From the NCBI GenBank assembly GCA_022823365.1, contig JAJDXG010000029.1, positions 1 to 64,000 on the forward strand: DNA of 64,000 nt, in the 5' to 3' direction. The stretch is from Gemmatimonadota bacterium (GTDB lineage Bacteria; Gemmatimonadota; Gemmatimonadetes; Longimicrobiales; Gaopeijiaceae). Below, piece by piece: positions 50,641 to 60,500 of this stretch (its first letter is position 1; every line of letters begins with the position of its first letter). Both the position numbers and the translations under genes were made by a program. The notes under the pieces are model-generated. The model was given only the letters and a program-made list of their open reading frames with translations. It had not been told where the DNA came from and ran no database searches.

Positions 50641-53347
50641 CGGGGCGGCTCGGCTCGCACGGCTTTCGCTCGCGCCGATGCTGCTCTGGGCGTTGCTCGC
50701 GGGAGTCACTTCGCCGGGGCTCGCCGCGCAGGAAACCCAGGACGTGGCCCGCCTGACCGGCGAAATCGGCGTCGACCCCGAGCCCGGCAGCCTCCTGGCC
50801 ACCACCGCCCGGCTCTCCATCGAGCGGCTGCCGCTCGCCGAGGCCCTCGTCCGGCTCGCGGAGCATTCCCGGGTGCAGATCGCCTTCAGCCCCAGTCTTC
50901 TCCCAGCGGACCGCCTCGTCGACTGCGACTGCGCAACGAAGAACGTTGCGCGCACGCTGGACGAGCTGCTCGCCCGCACCGACCTGGGCTACGTGGAGCT
51001 GGGATCCCAGGTCATCATCGTGCCCCGGGCCCCTCGGGACGTGCTGCCCATGGATGCTACCCTCGGTGGCCTGAGGGGAGCGGATGTCGCGGTCGCGGCG
51101 GCGGATGGGCTCGCCGATGCCCACGCCCCGGGAGAAACAGCCGCCACGGACGCCTACCTCGACGAAACCGCCCGCCGCCTGATTCTCGGTGCCCGTGCTG
51201 CCCGCGAAGCGGCCTTGTCGGACATCGCGTCCTATACGGCCGTTGTCAGGGAGCGCAATTCCTTCGAATTCTCGATGCTGGTTCGCGACCGGCCCATCGT
51301 GCGGCGGGAGTCGGCCACCCGCGTTCGCTGGTCGAGGGACGAGCCCGCGGTTCTGCGGGTGCTGGGATCCCGCATGGAAGTCGGTGGGCAGCGCTTCAAG
51401 CCCGGACGGCCCGAAGGGCTTGCGGCACGTTTTGCCTCCGACCCGGCCCGCGATCCGTTCAGCCTGTTCATTGTTTCCGGCCTGGGTCCCCGAGCTGCGG
51501 AGTCGTGGTTCGTCCCTACCGTGACGCCGCTCGACAAGGGCGCGGAGCGGTTCTACCAGTTCCGCTCGGGAGACACGATCTCGGTTCATTTCGCGGGACG
51601 TTCGGTTCAGGCGGTGAGCGTGACTGCGCACCCCCGCGCCCAACACCTCGGGCTGGTCTTTGCCGTGCTGTGGATCGACCCCGAGACCTTCGGCTTGGTG
51701 CGGACCGCCTATCGCCCTGCAAAGCCTATCGATTCAGAGCTGAGCTTTCGCCGCGGGAGCGGCTCCCTGCTGGACATCGAAGAGGTATATCACGGCACGG
51801 CGCTGGGCGATGTCGAGGCGCCTTCCCCGCCCCGTCCGGGATTGTTCGGCCGGATACTCAACTACGGTCTCAACGCGGGAATCGGTACGCGAATGGAAAT
51901 CGGCGTGCCGGTAGCGGTTGTCGACTATTCCATGTGGAACCTCCGCTACTGGCTTCCGAGGCGCGCGACCTTTGCACATTACATCACCAGCGGAGACCAA
52001 TGGGATGCCGAGGACTCCGAAAGAGTCACGGTGCGGGGGTTTCACGACTGGGAGTTCGAGATCGAGCAAGTGTCGACGGATGCCCCGAATCCACCGGATC
52101 CCGCGCGGGCGACCGCGGAGCTGGTCGAATCCTGGCGCGAGGAGGGAGACACGGTCGTCATAAAGGACGGTTCGCAACCCGACTCGGGCACCGTGGTGAT
52201 CGTGGCGCGCGACTGGCGGGCGCTCTCCGCGAGCGAGTATCTGCCTCCATCGATCTGGGAGGATCGCGAAGACGGACTGTACGGGAGCATGGTCGACGAC
52301 GCGGGCGAGGTCCTGGATTCCATCGGCATGGCCAGCGGTACCGACGACCGGGAGGACGCGGCGACGGATCAGGACATCAGCCAGTGGTATTTCGAAGCGC
52401 CGATTCTGACCCCGAGGCTCTTGCGCTACAACCCGATAGAGGGCCTGTCGGTGGGCAGCCGGCTGGTCCGCGACTTGCCGTGGGGACGGGGCGCGCTGAC
52501 CGTGCGGACGGGAACGCGGCGGCACGAACCCAGCATCGATCTGGCCGCCGAGTACGGGCGAACCGGTCCCCGCGTGCGCTTCTCGCTCTACCATACGCTT
52601 CGGGAATCGGGAGGAACGGTGACCTCGCAGCGTTCGCCACGCTGGGCATATGTGGCCGATCCTTCCGACTACTACGTGGTCCGGGGAGCCGCCATCCACC
52701 TGCTCCCCCCGAGAAGCGACCGATCCTGGACGTCGCTGAGCCTGTTCTCCGAGACGAACACCACGTTGGACGGCGACGCCCGAAGGCGTCACGGCGTCGA
52801 TCTGTTCTGGAGGCCCTGGTGGGGCGGCCTCACCGGACGCAGGGTTAACGGGGGCGCCGACATATCGCTGCGGGGACTGGTCGGCGACTATCCCAACGTC
52901 CGCCTGTCGGTCACGGGCATGCTGGTTCTGCCCCTGCCCGCCGACCTGTCGATGGCGCTGGAGGCAGGTGGCGCGCGCGTCGCGGGGGACCCCGCTCCGG
53001 AAGAGATCTGGAGGCTCGGGAGTTCCGGTGACTGGCTGCGCGGCTATCCCCAGAGCGTGCTGAGCGGGAGACAGGTCTGGAGGAGCCGGATCGAGCTGCA
53101 GCGCAAGGTCAGCCTGGTGGCCCTCTCGGTGTTCCACGACTGGGCAAGGGTGGACGGCGGGAGCCTGCAATCCGCGGGGCTTGGCGTGTCGGCGTTCAAC
53201 GGGTTCCTGCGCGTGGACCTGGCAAGGCCGCTTGCACCCTGGTGGTACGGAGACGGAACCCCCGTCCCGGGGAGGCCGCGCGCGGGCGTCGACTGGGCGC
53301 ATGAGCCCGGGTGGCAATGGCATTTTCGTACAATGGCGCCGTTCTGA
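50612..53347 (+). CDS. STN domain fused to DUF5686-like outer-membrane barrel
   Basis: About 911 residues. After the signal peptide comes an STN domain nearly identical in layout to that of the receptor at 46724 (GEIGVDPEPGSLLA against GEIGVDPEPGTLLA; RVQIAFSPSLLPADRLVDC). The remaining ~700 residues are paralogous to the protein at 5897-8179 (DAYLDETARRLILGAR and YTAVVRERN, then FYQFRSGDTISVHF). No plug domain is seen, so it is not a classical TonB receptor. The start is uncertain: ATGs at 50552, 50612 and 50636 lie in repeats; 50612 or 50636 is favoured by the signal peptide. The stop overlaps the next ATG. Confidence 0.82.
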   Translation: MRRGDGRLMRGAARLARLSLAPMLLWALLAGVTSPGLAAQETQDVARLTGEIGVDPEPGSLLATTARLSIERLPLAEALVRLAEHSRVQIAFSPSLLPADRLVDCDCATKNVARTLDELLARTDLGYVELGSQVIIVPRAPRDVLPMDATLGGLRGADVAVAAADGLADAHAPGETAATDAYLDETARRLILGARAAREAALSDIASYTAVVRERNSFEFSMLVRDRPIVRRESATRVRWSRDEPAVLRVLGSRMEVGGQRFKPGRPEGLAARFASDPARDPFSLFIVSGLGPRAAESWFVPTVTPLDKGAERFYQFRSGDTISVHFAGRSVQAVSVTAHPRAQHLGLVFAVLWIDPETFGLVRTAYRPAKPIDSELSFRRGSGSLLDIEEVYHGTALGDVEAPSPPRPGLFGRILNYGLNAGIGTRMEIGVPVAVVDYSMWNLRYWLPRRATFAHYITSGDQWDAEDSERVTVRGFHDWEFEIEQVSTDAPNPPDPARATAELVESWREEGDTVVIKDGSQPDSGTVVIVARDWRALSASEYLPPSIWEDREDGLYGSMVDDAGEVLDSIGMASGTDDREDAATDQDISQWYFEAPILTPRLLRYNPIEGLSVGSRLVRDLPWGRGALTVRTGTRRHEPSIDLAAEYGRTGPRVRFSLYHTLRESGGTVTSQRSPRWAYVADPSDYYVVRGAAIHLLPPRSDRSWTSLSLFSETNTTLDGDARRRHGVDLFWRPWWGGLTGRRVNGGADISLRGLVGDYPNVRLSVTGMLVLPLPADLSMALEAGGARVAGDPAPEEIWRLGSSGDWLRGYPQSVLSGRQVWRSRIELQRKVSLVALSVFHDWARVDGGSLQSAGLGVSAFNGFLRVDLARPLAPWWYGDGTPVPGRPRAGVDWAHEPGWQWHFRTMAPF

Positions 53348-54174
53348 TGCGGTTCGCGCTCCGAGGGCCGATTTCGTTGAGGATGATCGCGCTGGCCAGC
53401 TTGGTACTCATCTGCGGCTATGCAGTGGTGCATTGGATGGGCTACTTCAGCGGCGGTCCCGGCGAGGCCGCTACCCGTCCGCCTCTGACGCCCGGTGTGG
53501 TCGACCCGCTGAACCGGGCGATTCTGATCGAGGGCGGCACGTTCGTCAGCGGCAGCGATGACTGGGACACGATCGTCGCCCCGGGCAGTCCGTACTCGAA
53601 ACGGGACGAGTATCCGCGCCCGCGCACGGTTCCGAGCTTCTGGATGCAGGAGCACGAGGTAACGAACGAGGAGTATCGCCGATTCGACGCGGGGCACGCG
53701 TTTCCGGTCGGGGAGGAACGGCGGCCGGTGGTCAATGTCACCTGGCGGGAGGCCATGGCCTACGCCGTCTCCGTTGGTGGAAGCCTGCCGACAGAGGCGC
53801 AGTGGGAATTCGCGGCGAGAGGGGCGGAGAGACGGGAATACCCGTGGGGCGACTCGCAGCCGACGTGCGAACGTGTACACTACGGTTCCTGCGAGCCGAG
53901 GGGCCCGATCGAGGTCATGGCCCGGGCCGAGGGCGCCACGCCGGAAGGCATCTACGACCTGGCGGGCAACGTAGCGGAGTGGGTCACCCCCATCTGGTTC
54001 GATCCGGGGCGAACGCCCGTGAATGACGACTCGCGCAGGTTGCGGGGCGGCTCGTTCCTTTCCCCGCCGTTCGCCCTTCGCGCTGCGGACCGCGTCAGGT
54101 ACCTGCGCTCGGGCTTCGAGTCGGAGGACGTAGGGTTTCGCGTGGTGTGGCCTCTGGAGGGCGGGCGGGACTGA
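53347..54174 (+). CDS. formylglycine-generating-enzyme-fold protein without the catalytic cysteines
   Basis: 275 residues. An N-terminal membrane helix (residues 11-33) is followed by a SUMF1/FGE fold (MQEHEVTNEEYRRF, LPTEAQWEFAARGAE, YPWGDSQP, GIYDLAGNVAEWV, RRLRGGSFLSPP, GFRVVWP). The two catalytic Cys of true FGE are replaced (GGSFLSPPFALRA, where FGE has Cys near GGSYMC and in the following strand). It is therefore probably not a sulfatase activator; many paralogues act as binding proteins or other oxidases. ATG 53347 overlaps the previous stop, and it closes the uptake operon. Confidence 0.85.
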   Translation: MRFALRGPISLRMIALASLVLICGYAVVHWMGYFSGGPGEAATRPPLTPGVVDPLNRAILIEGGTFVSGSDDWDTIVAPGSPYSKRDEYPRPRTVPSFWMQEHEVTNEEYRRFDAGHAFPVGEERRPVVNVTWREAMAYAVSVGGSLPTEAQWEFAARGAERREYPWGDSQPTCERVHYGSCEPRGPIEVMARAEGATPEGIYDLAGNVAEWVTPIWFDPGRTPVNDDSRRLRGGSFLSPPFALRAADRVRYLRSGFESEDVGFRVVWPLEGGRD

Positions 54175-54206
54175 CCCGGGTCTTGGCGATGCCGTCGCGG
54201 TGAAGC

Positions 54207-55187
54207 ATGTTGGAGCCCATGGACCAGACCGCCGCCGTCCGCCCGCCCGCCCACGCCGCCGCCTACGGGGGACCGAGTTGGCCCGCCCGTGAGGCCTCCC
54301 TCGCCGACGAACTGGGGTCGGTGTGGTCCCGCTGCGGCATCGACAGCGAGTACGCCACCCTGCGGGCGGTGTTGGTGCACCGCCCGGGTGCGGAGCTCTT
54401 CGAGATCGAGGACGCCGACGAGCACCTCATGCTGGAGGCCCCGGACGCCGCGCTGTGCGGCGCACAGCACGATGCCATGGCGGATGCGTACCGGGCGAAC
54501 GGCGTGCAGGTCGTGTACGTGGATCCGGGCAGTGCGCCCGCGAACCAGATGTTCTGTGCCGACTTGTTCGTGATGACGCCCTCGGGGGCCATCGTGGGGC
54601 GTCCGGCCTCGACCGTGCGGGCGGGCGAGGAGCGCTGGATCGCCCGCCGGCTGGCCGACTGCGGGGTGCCGATCCTGCGCAGCGTGGGGGGCACGGGCAC
54701 CTTCGAAGGCGCCGACCTTTGCTGGCTGTCGCCGGGCGCGGCGATGATCGGGCGGGGCTTGCGCACCAACAGCGAGGGCGCGGCACAGGTGGCGGCGACC
54801 CTGGCGGAGATCGGTGTCGAGACGCTGGTGGTGGACCTGCCGCACACCTCCATGCACCTGATGGGCGAGGTCCGCTTCGCCGACCGCGACCTGGCCTTCG
54901 GCCGCCCCGGCCGGATTCCGTGGACGGCGCTGGAGGCGCTCCGCAAGCACGGCTACCAGGTGCGCTTCTTTCCCGACGACCACGAGATGGTGCGCGGCTT
55001 CGGGCACAATTTCGTGACTTTGGGACCGCGCAGGATACTGATGCCGGAAGGATGCCCCATCCTGAGGGCGGCCTACGAGGACGCGGGAATCGAGTGCGTC
55101 ACCGTGGAACTGGGAGAGATCCACAAGTGCGCCGGCGGGATCGGGTGTCTCAGCGGGGTGGTCACCCGGGAGCGGGTCGCGGGGTGA
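54207..55187 (+). CDS. arginine deiminase-fold hydrolase (DDAH/amidinotransferase-like)
   Basis: 326 residues. The pentein fold is seen in LRAVLVHRPGAELFEIED, PANQMFCADLFVMTPSGAI, GTGTFEGADLCWL, HTSMHLMGEVRF (His217) and EIHKCAGGIGCLSGV, where Cys314 is the likely nucleophile. Family members hydrolyse or transfer guanidino groups of arginine or methylated arginines. Its stop overlaps the next gene's GTG (GTGA). Together with an amino-acid permease and an AIR-synthase-like gene, it looks like uptake and degradation of a guanidino compound. Confidence 0.87.
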   Translation: MLEPMDQTAAVRPPAHAAAYGGPSWPAREASLADELGSVWSRCGIDSEYATLRAVLVHRPGAELFEIEDADEHLMLEAPDAALCGAQHDAMADAYRANGVQVVYVDPGSAPANQMFCADLFVMTPSGAIVGRPASTVRAGEERWIARRLADCGVPILRSVGGTGTFEGADLCWLSPGAAMIGRGLRTNSEGAAQVAATLAEIGVETLVVDLPHTSMHLMGEVRFADRDLAFGRPGRIPWTALEALRKHGYQVRFFPDDHEMVRGFGHNFVTLGPRRILMPEGCPILRAAYEDAGIECVTVELGEIHKCAGGIGCLSGVVTRERVAG

Positions 55188-56521
55188 CGGAGGGGTCCAG
55201 CCCCGACACGCCGGCCGAGCGGGTCGAACTCAAGCGCCGGCTCGGCGTCTGGAGCGCGGGCGCGATCCTGGTCGGCGCCATCATCGGCAGCGGCATCTTC
55301 GGGGTTCCCGCCGAGATCGCCCGCGAAGCCGGTTCGGTGGGCGCGATCGCGCTGCTCTGGCTGCTCGGCTCCGCGATCACGGTCTGCGCCGCGCTCAGCA
55401 TGTCCGAGCTGGCGGTCATGTTCCCCCGCTCGGGCGGCACCTACGTCTACCTGCGCGAGGCGTACGGTCCCATGCCGGCGTTCGTCTTCGGATGGACGCG
55501 GCTGCTGCTCATCCAGCCGGCGGTGCTGGGCGGCATCGCGCTCATCTTCGCAGCCTACGTGGACGCGCTCGTTCCGCTCACCGAGACCGGCGTGCGCGTG
55601 GTCGCCGCCCTCGCCATCGTGGTGCTGGGCGCCACCAACGCCCGCTCGGTGCTCTGGGGCGCGGCGGTCCAGAACGTGACCACCTGGGCGAAGGTGCTCG
55701 CCATCGTGGGCCTGTCGCTCGCGATCTTCCTGTTCGGAGACGGGAGCACAGGGGCGCTCAACGCCGCGCCCGCCTTCGCGCCCGCCTCCTGGAGCGGCGC
55801 GGGGGTCGCGCTCATCGCGGTGCTGTGGGCGTACGACGGGTGGGGCGAACTGCTCTACGCGGCCGGCGAGGTGAAGGACCCCGGGCGCAACCTCCCGCGC
55901 GCCCTGATCGGCGGGTCGCTGGTGGTGGCGGCCGTCTACGTGCTGGTGAACGCGTCCTACCTGTGGGTCATGCCGGTCGCGGAACTGGCGGCTTCCGAGC
56001 ACGTCGCCTCGGACGCGGCCATCCGCATCTTCGGGCCGGTGGGGGCGTCCCTGGTGGCCGGACTCGTGGTGGTGTCCACCTTCGGCGCGCTCAACGCCAC
56101 CCTGCTCGGCGGGCCGCGGGTGTTCTACGCGCTCGCCGAGGACGGCCTTTTCTTCCGGCACGTCGGGCGCATCCATGCACGGTGGGGAACACCGGCGGCG
56201 GCCATCGCGCTGGTGACGGTGCTGGGGGTGGGGTACGTCTCGGTGAGAACCTTCGCCGAACTGGTCCAGGTATTCATTCTCGGCCTCTGGCCGTTCTACA
56301 TCCTGGTGGTCTGGGGCGTCTTCCGGCTGCGGAAGCTCAAGCCCGATCACCCCCGGCCCTACCGCACCTTCGGCTATCCCTGGGTCCCCTGGATCTTTCT
56401 CCTCGCCTCGACGGCGATGCTGGTCAGCGCCTTCATCGGGGCTCCCGGCTCGACACTCTTCAGCTTCGGCATCATCGCGGCGGGCGCGCCGGTGTACTAC
56501 CTCTGGCGCCGCGGGGCATGA
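55184..56521 (+). CDS. APC-family amino-acid permease
   Basis: 445 residues with about 12 membrane helices. The first, ILVGAIIGSGIFGVPAEIA, carries the GSGIF substrate motif of APC transporters, and FPRSGGTYVYLREAYG follows. The GTG start at 55184 overlaps the hydrolase stop; its own stop overlaps the AIR-synthase-like ATG. Import or exchange of an amino acid or a guanidino compound would fit its neighbours. Confidence 0.9.
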   Translation: MTEGSSPDTPAERVELKRRLGVWSAGAILVGAIIGSGIFGVPAEIAREAGSVGAIALLWLLGSAITVCAALSMSELAVMFPRSGGTYVYLREAYGPMPAFVFGWTRLLLIQPAVLGGIALIFAAYVDALVPLTETGVRVVAALAIVVLGATNARSVLWGAAVQNVTTWAKVLAIVGLSLAIFLFGDGSTGALNAAPAFAPASWSGAGVALIAVLWAYDGWGELLYAAGEVKDPGRNLPRALIGGSLVVAAVYVLVNASYLWVMPVAELAASEHVASDAAIRIFGPVGASLVAGLVVVSTFGALNATLLGGPRVFYALAEDGLFFRHVGRIHARWGTPAAAIALVTVLGVGYVSVRTFAELVQVFILGLWPFYILVVWGVFRLRKLKPDHPRPYRTFGYPWVPWIFLLASTAMLVSAFIGAPGSTLFSFGIIAAGAPVYYLWRRGA

Positions 56522-57546
56522 GCGACCCGGAAACGCCTCGCCCGGAGCAACTGCCTGAAGGAAAGATCCCGCCCCGCGTGCTCCGGGAGGTGCTGCGCCG
56601 GCTCGGCGGTGGCGCCGGCCTCGATCCGGGGCCCGCGTCCGGCGAGGACGCCGCGGTTGCCCCGGCCGGGAGCGAGCCGCGCATCGTGTTGGCGGCCGAT
56701 CCCATCACCTTCCCGAGCGCCGACCCCGGCTGGCACGCCGTCATCGTGAACGCGAACGACGTGGCCGCGACCGGGGGCGAGCCCCGCTGGTTCCTGTCCT
56801 CGATTCTCGTGCCCCCCGGGACGGATGCGGCGCGGGCCGTGCAGATAGCCGACGGCATTCGGCGCGGCTGCCGGGAAGTCGGCGCCGTCCCCGCGGGAGG
56901 CCACACCGAGGTCACCGCGGCCGTGCGTCACGAGGTCGTCGCCGGGGCCATGGTCGGAGTGGCCAGCGAGGAGCGCGTGAAGCCGAGCGGCGGGGCTCGC
57001 GCGGGCGACCTGCTCGTGATCACCAAGGGCATCGCCATCGAGGCCACCGCCATCATCGCGACTGAATTCGCGGAAGACGTGCGCCGGAGATTCGGCCCGG
57101 AGTTCCAGGCTCGATCGGCCCGCTTCCTGAGGGATCCCGGGATCAGCATCGTGCCCGAAGCCCGCATCGCCGCGCGCTCCCAGGGCGTCCACGCCATGCA
57201 CGACGTGACCGAAGGAGGCGTGGCGACGGCGATCCGGGAGATGGCCGACGCGGCGGAACTCGGGGCCATGGTCGAGGCGGCCAGGATCGCACGCTTCGAC
57301 GAATCGAAACGACTGATGAGGCACTACGGCCTCGACATACTCGGCGCCATCGGCTCCGGAGCGCTCCTCATCGCGTGCTCTCAGGACGGGACGGGCGATC
57401 TCCTGCGTCGCTTGAAGGATGCCGGCATCCCCGGAGGGATCGTCGGTCGGTTCGTCCCTCCCACGCAGGGGATCCTGCTGGACCACGGGTCATCGCGACA
57501 GGATCTGCCGCGCTTCGAGGCTGACGAAATCACTCGTCTTCCCTGA
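56518..57546 (+). CDS. AIR-synthase-related (HypE/PurM fold) protein
   Basis: 342 residues. The PurM/AIR-synthase family is recognised by NANDVAATGGEPRWFLSS, AVPAGGHTEV, GARAGDLLVITKGIAIEATAII and HDVTEGGVATAIREMAD. Members activate a substrate with ATP (purine synthesis, HypE, selenophosphate synthase and uncharacterised groups). HypE's C-terminal Cys is not seen; the protein ends DEITRLP. The third gene of the hydrolase/permease operon, so it may act on the same compound. Confidence 0.85.
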   Translation: MSDPETPRPEQLPEGKIPPRVLREVLRRLGGGAGLDPGPASGEDAAVAPAGSEPRIVLAADPITFPSADPGWHAVIVNANDVAATGGEPRWFLSSILVPPGTDAARAVQIADGIRRGCREVGAVPAGGHTEVTAAVRHEVVAGAMVGVASEERVKPSGGARAGDLLVITKGIAIEATAIIATEFAEDVRRRFGPEFQARSARFLRDPGISIVPEARIAARSQGVHAMHDVTEGGVATAIREMADAAELGAMVEAARIARFDESKRLMRHYGLDILGAIGSGALLIACSQDGTGDLLRRLKDAGIPGGIVGRFVPPTQGILLDHGSSRQDLPRFEADEITRLP

Positions 57547-57593
57547 AGACCGCCCAGGCGGGTTCGATCCCCTCGCGGCACGCGCGCCCCACC

Positions 57594-60500
57594 CTATCCC
57601 GGTCCTGGTTGCCGGCCCGCATCGTCCTGCTCTCTCCTCCTCTCCACTTCGCGAGGGATGCCCCGGCTCAACAGGACGTCCATGCGTTGCCCCGCCGTTG
57701 CGGCCTCCGGCGCCACAGCCGCCGGAGACGGGTTACGAAGGATGCCGCGGACCTGCCCGCTGACGGAATCGCGCAGGATGGCTACCGGTGTGTCGGTCGT
57801 CTGATCGATCGCAGTCGATCCGCCGGGGCCCGAAAGGGTGATGGTCTCCAGGGCGCCGGCCCACTCGGTGCGCGCCGGTAGCGCGAAGGCGAAGGACGAA
57901 CTCCCGGCTCCGTCCGCCACCTCGGGCATCTCGAAGCTCAGCGAAAACAGCTCGTTCCCGAGCGCATCCCGGCCTCTCACCTCATACTCACCGGAAGACA
58001 CCGGCACCGAGGGCGGAGCATCCGTCACGAAGGCCGGTTCGAGAAAGGGCTTGCCCTGGTCGTCAACGCCACCCCAGAGGAGGATCGACTTCGACACGGC
58101 GACAGCAACCGGTTCAGCGCGACGAGCGGCGGCCAGGCGCCGGGTCATGGCTCTGAAGAAACCGTAGTCGCTGATCCAGACCGGGCGGCAGTAGGACATC
58201 AGGTCCGGCAGGTTCGGCGGTATCAGCGCACCATTCCCGCGTGCGTCGTATCCCCAGGCGCCGATGGATCCATCCACCTGCGGAAACGCGGGATCCGGGT
58301 TACCAGCCCCGCCGCACGGCGCATGCCGGAGGCCGAGATTGTGCCCCAGCTCGTGAGCGATCACGGCGGAACTGGCCACCGCGAAGGCGTCCGGGCCACC
58401 GACTGATGCAACCCCGGATTCCCCGCCGAGGACGCTCTCCGGGAGGAGGCCCATGTAGTGACCGACACCGCCCTCCATGACTCGGACCAGCCTGGTCGCC
58501 AGGGCCAGGGCGCCAACATTGGTGGTCGAGGTCAACACGGGTTCATGAGCGGTCACGTCAAGAGCGCCGACGGGAAGCAGCGTGCGGGTATGTGATAGCA
58601 TTTCGTGCCCCTGCGGGTCCGCGGCCATGGCCCTGGCGAGGTGCACCACCGACGAATCGGCGCCTCCGGCCCACAGGAACGGGACGAACGTCAGATCCAG
58701 GGGCGGCATGGCCTCGACGCGCACCGGCATCCGGCCCGCCTCGGGTATCCTCTTCGTTACCCGCGTTGCAGGATCCAGCGTGTTGGCGGGATCGATCTCG
58801 ATGACCATCTCCAGTCCCGGCTGGATCGCCCATCCCGGAATCTCGGTGTTGATGGACTTGTCCAGCGCACTCTCGGCTTCGCCGATCGAGCTGGGGATGG
58901 AGGCAGTCGAGCCCGGGATGTCGACTGCCAATGTCTGTACGCCGTCCACGAAGAAGGTCGCGTGCGCCGGCGGGAGTGCCTGGCTCGTTGCATCCGGGGC
59001 TGTAACGAAAACCCGCAACAGCGCCGCCTTGCCTGCGACGAGCGGTACCGGGTACGCCAGCGACTGAACGGCCTGGGTCAGGTAAGCCGCCGCACCGGCG
59101 CCCGCCCCGCAATCCCGCACGCGCGTAAGTCCTACTTTTGACAACCAGGCCTGGAAGCCTGCCTCCGCGGGCGCGCACAGATCCGTGCCGCTGAGCAGAA
59201 GTTCCTCCAGCTGGGCCAGAGCGGTCAGGTTCGCAGGCAGGTCACCCGACATCAGGACATTGTTGCTCAGGTGGAGCGAGCCAAGGCTGGTCAGGCCCCC
59301 AAGCTCCGGCGGGACGGCGCCGCTCAACTGATTCCCGACGGCCCGCAGCGCCACCAGTTGACCGAGAGATCCGAGTTCCGGCGGGATCGAACCCGTAAGG
59401 TCGTTTCCACCCAGATCCAACCGTCTCAAGCTTGTCAGGCTCCCCAGCTCCGGCGGAATCGATCCCGTCAGGCGATTCGCCTCCAGATCGAGCGTTCCCA
59501 GGCCGGACAGGTTGCCCAACTGCGGTGGAATCGGTCCCGCCAAGTCGTTCTCGCTCAGAACGAGCGTCTCCAGTCCGGAGAGATTGCCCAGTTCGACCGG
59601 TATCGGCCCGGTCAGGTCATTCCGATCGAGGAGGAGCACCCTCAGATCGGGCAGGGTTCCCAACTGCGGCGGAATGGTACCCGTCAGGTCATTGAGCGAC
59701 AGGCCCAGCACGTTCAAGCTCGAGAGCTCGCCCAGTGCCGGTGGAATCGGACCGCTCAGACCATTCTGCCAAAGGAGCAGGTCCCCCAGGCTGGACAGGC
59801 TCCCCAGTTCCGGCGGGATCGGTCCGCTCAGGTTGTTCGAGCCGAGCCACAGTGTGTTCAGGTTGGAGAGTTGGCCCAGCTCGGCGGGAATCTGTCCACT
59901 CAGGTCGTTAGCGCGGAGAATCAGCACCTCGAGGCTGGACAGGTCGCCCAGCTCGGGCGGGATCGGCCCCGTCAGGTCGTTGGAACCGAGAACCAGCACC
60001 TGCAGGTTGGACAGCTTGCCCAGTTCGGGCGGAATCGGCCCGGTCAGGTCGTTCGAATCGAGGACCAGCGTGTTCAGGCTGGTCAGGCCGCCCAGCTCGG
60101 GCGGGATCGGTCCGCTCAGGTTGTTGCGAGAGAGAGACACGGAGGTCACGCGGCCGAAGTTGTCGATCCTCACTCCACTCCATCCGCCGATCCATCGATC
60201 GGAGGCCCAATCCTCGGCTTCGACCCAATTGATCCCATCGGCTGCATGGTACAGTATCGAGAGAATCTCCCGATCGGACAGTGGCGAACATTCCCTGCCC
60301 GTACCCTGGTGGGAGGATATGGAACGGAGCCATTCACCGAAGGATGGGTCGGGCGGGGCGCATAGTCCGGTGCTCTCGTAGCCGAATTCGTCGAGGGACA
60401 ACTCGCGGAATGAAAGAGGCAGTGGTCCCGCGAGGCCCGGGTTATCGTCGATCTTCAGCGAGGCCATGCGGGTCAGTTGCCCGAGCGCGGTGGGAATGCG

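Noticed and set aside
59255-60130. Regular 72-bp repeats considered as a CRISPR array
   Set aside because: The repeats are coding LRR units with no unique spacers between conserved repeats.
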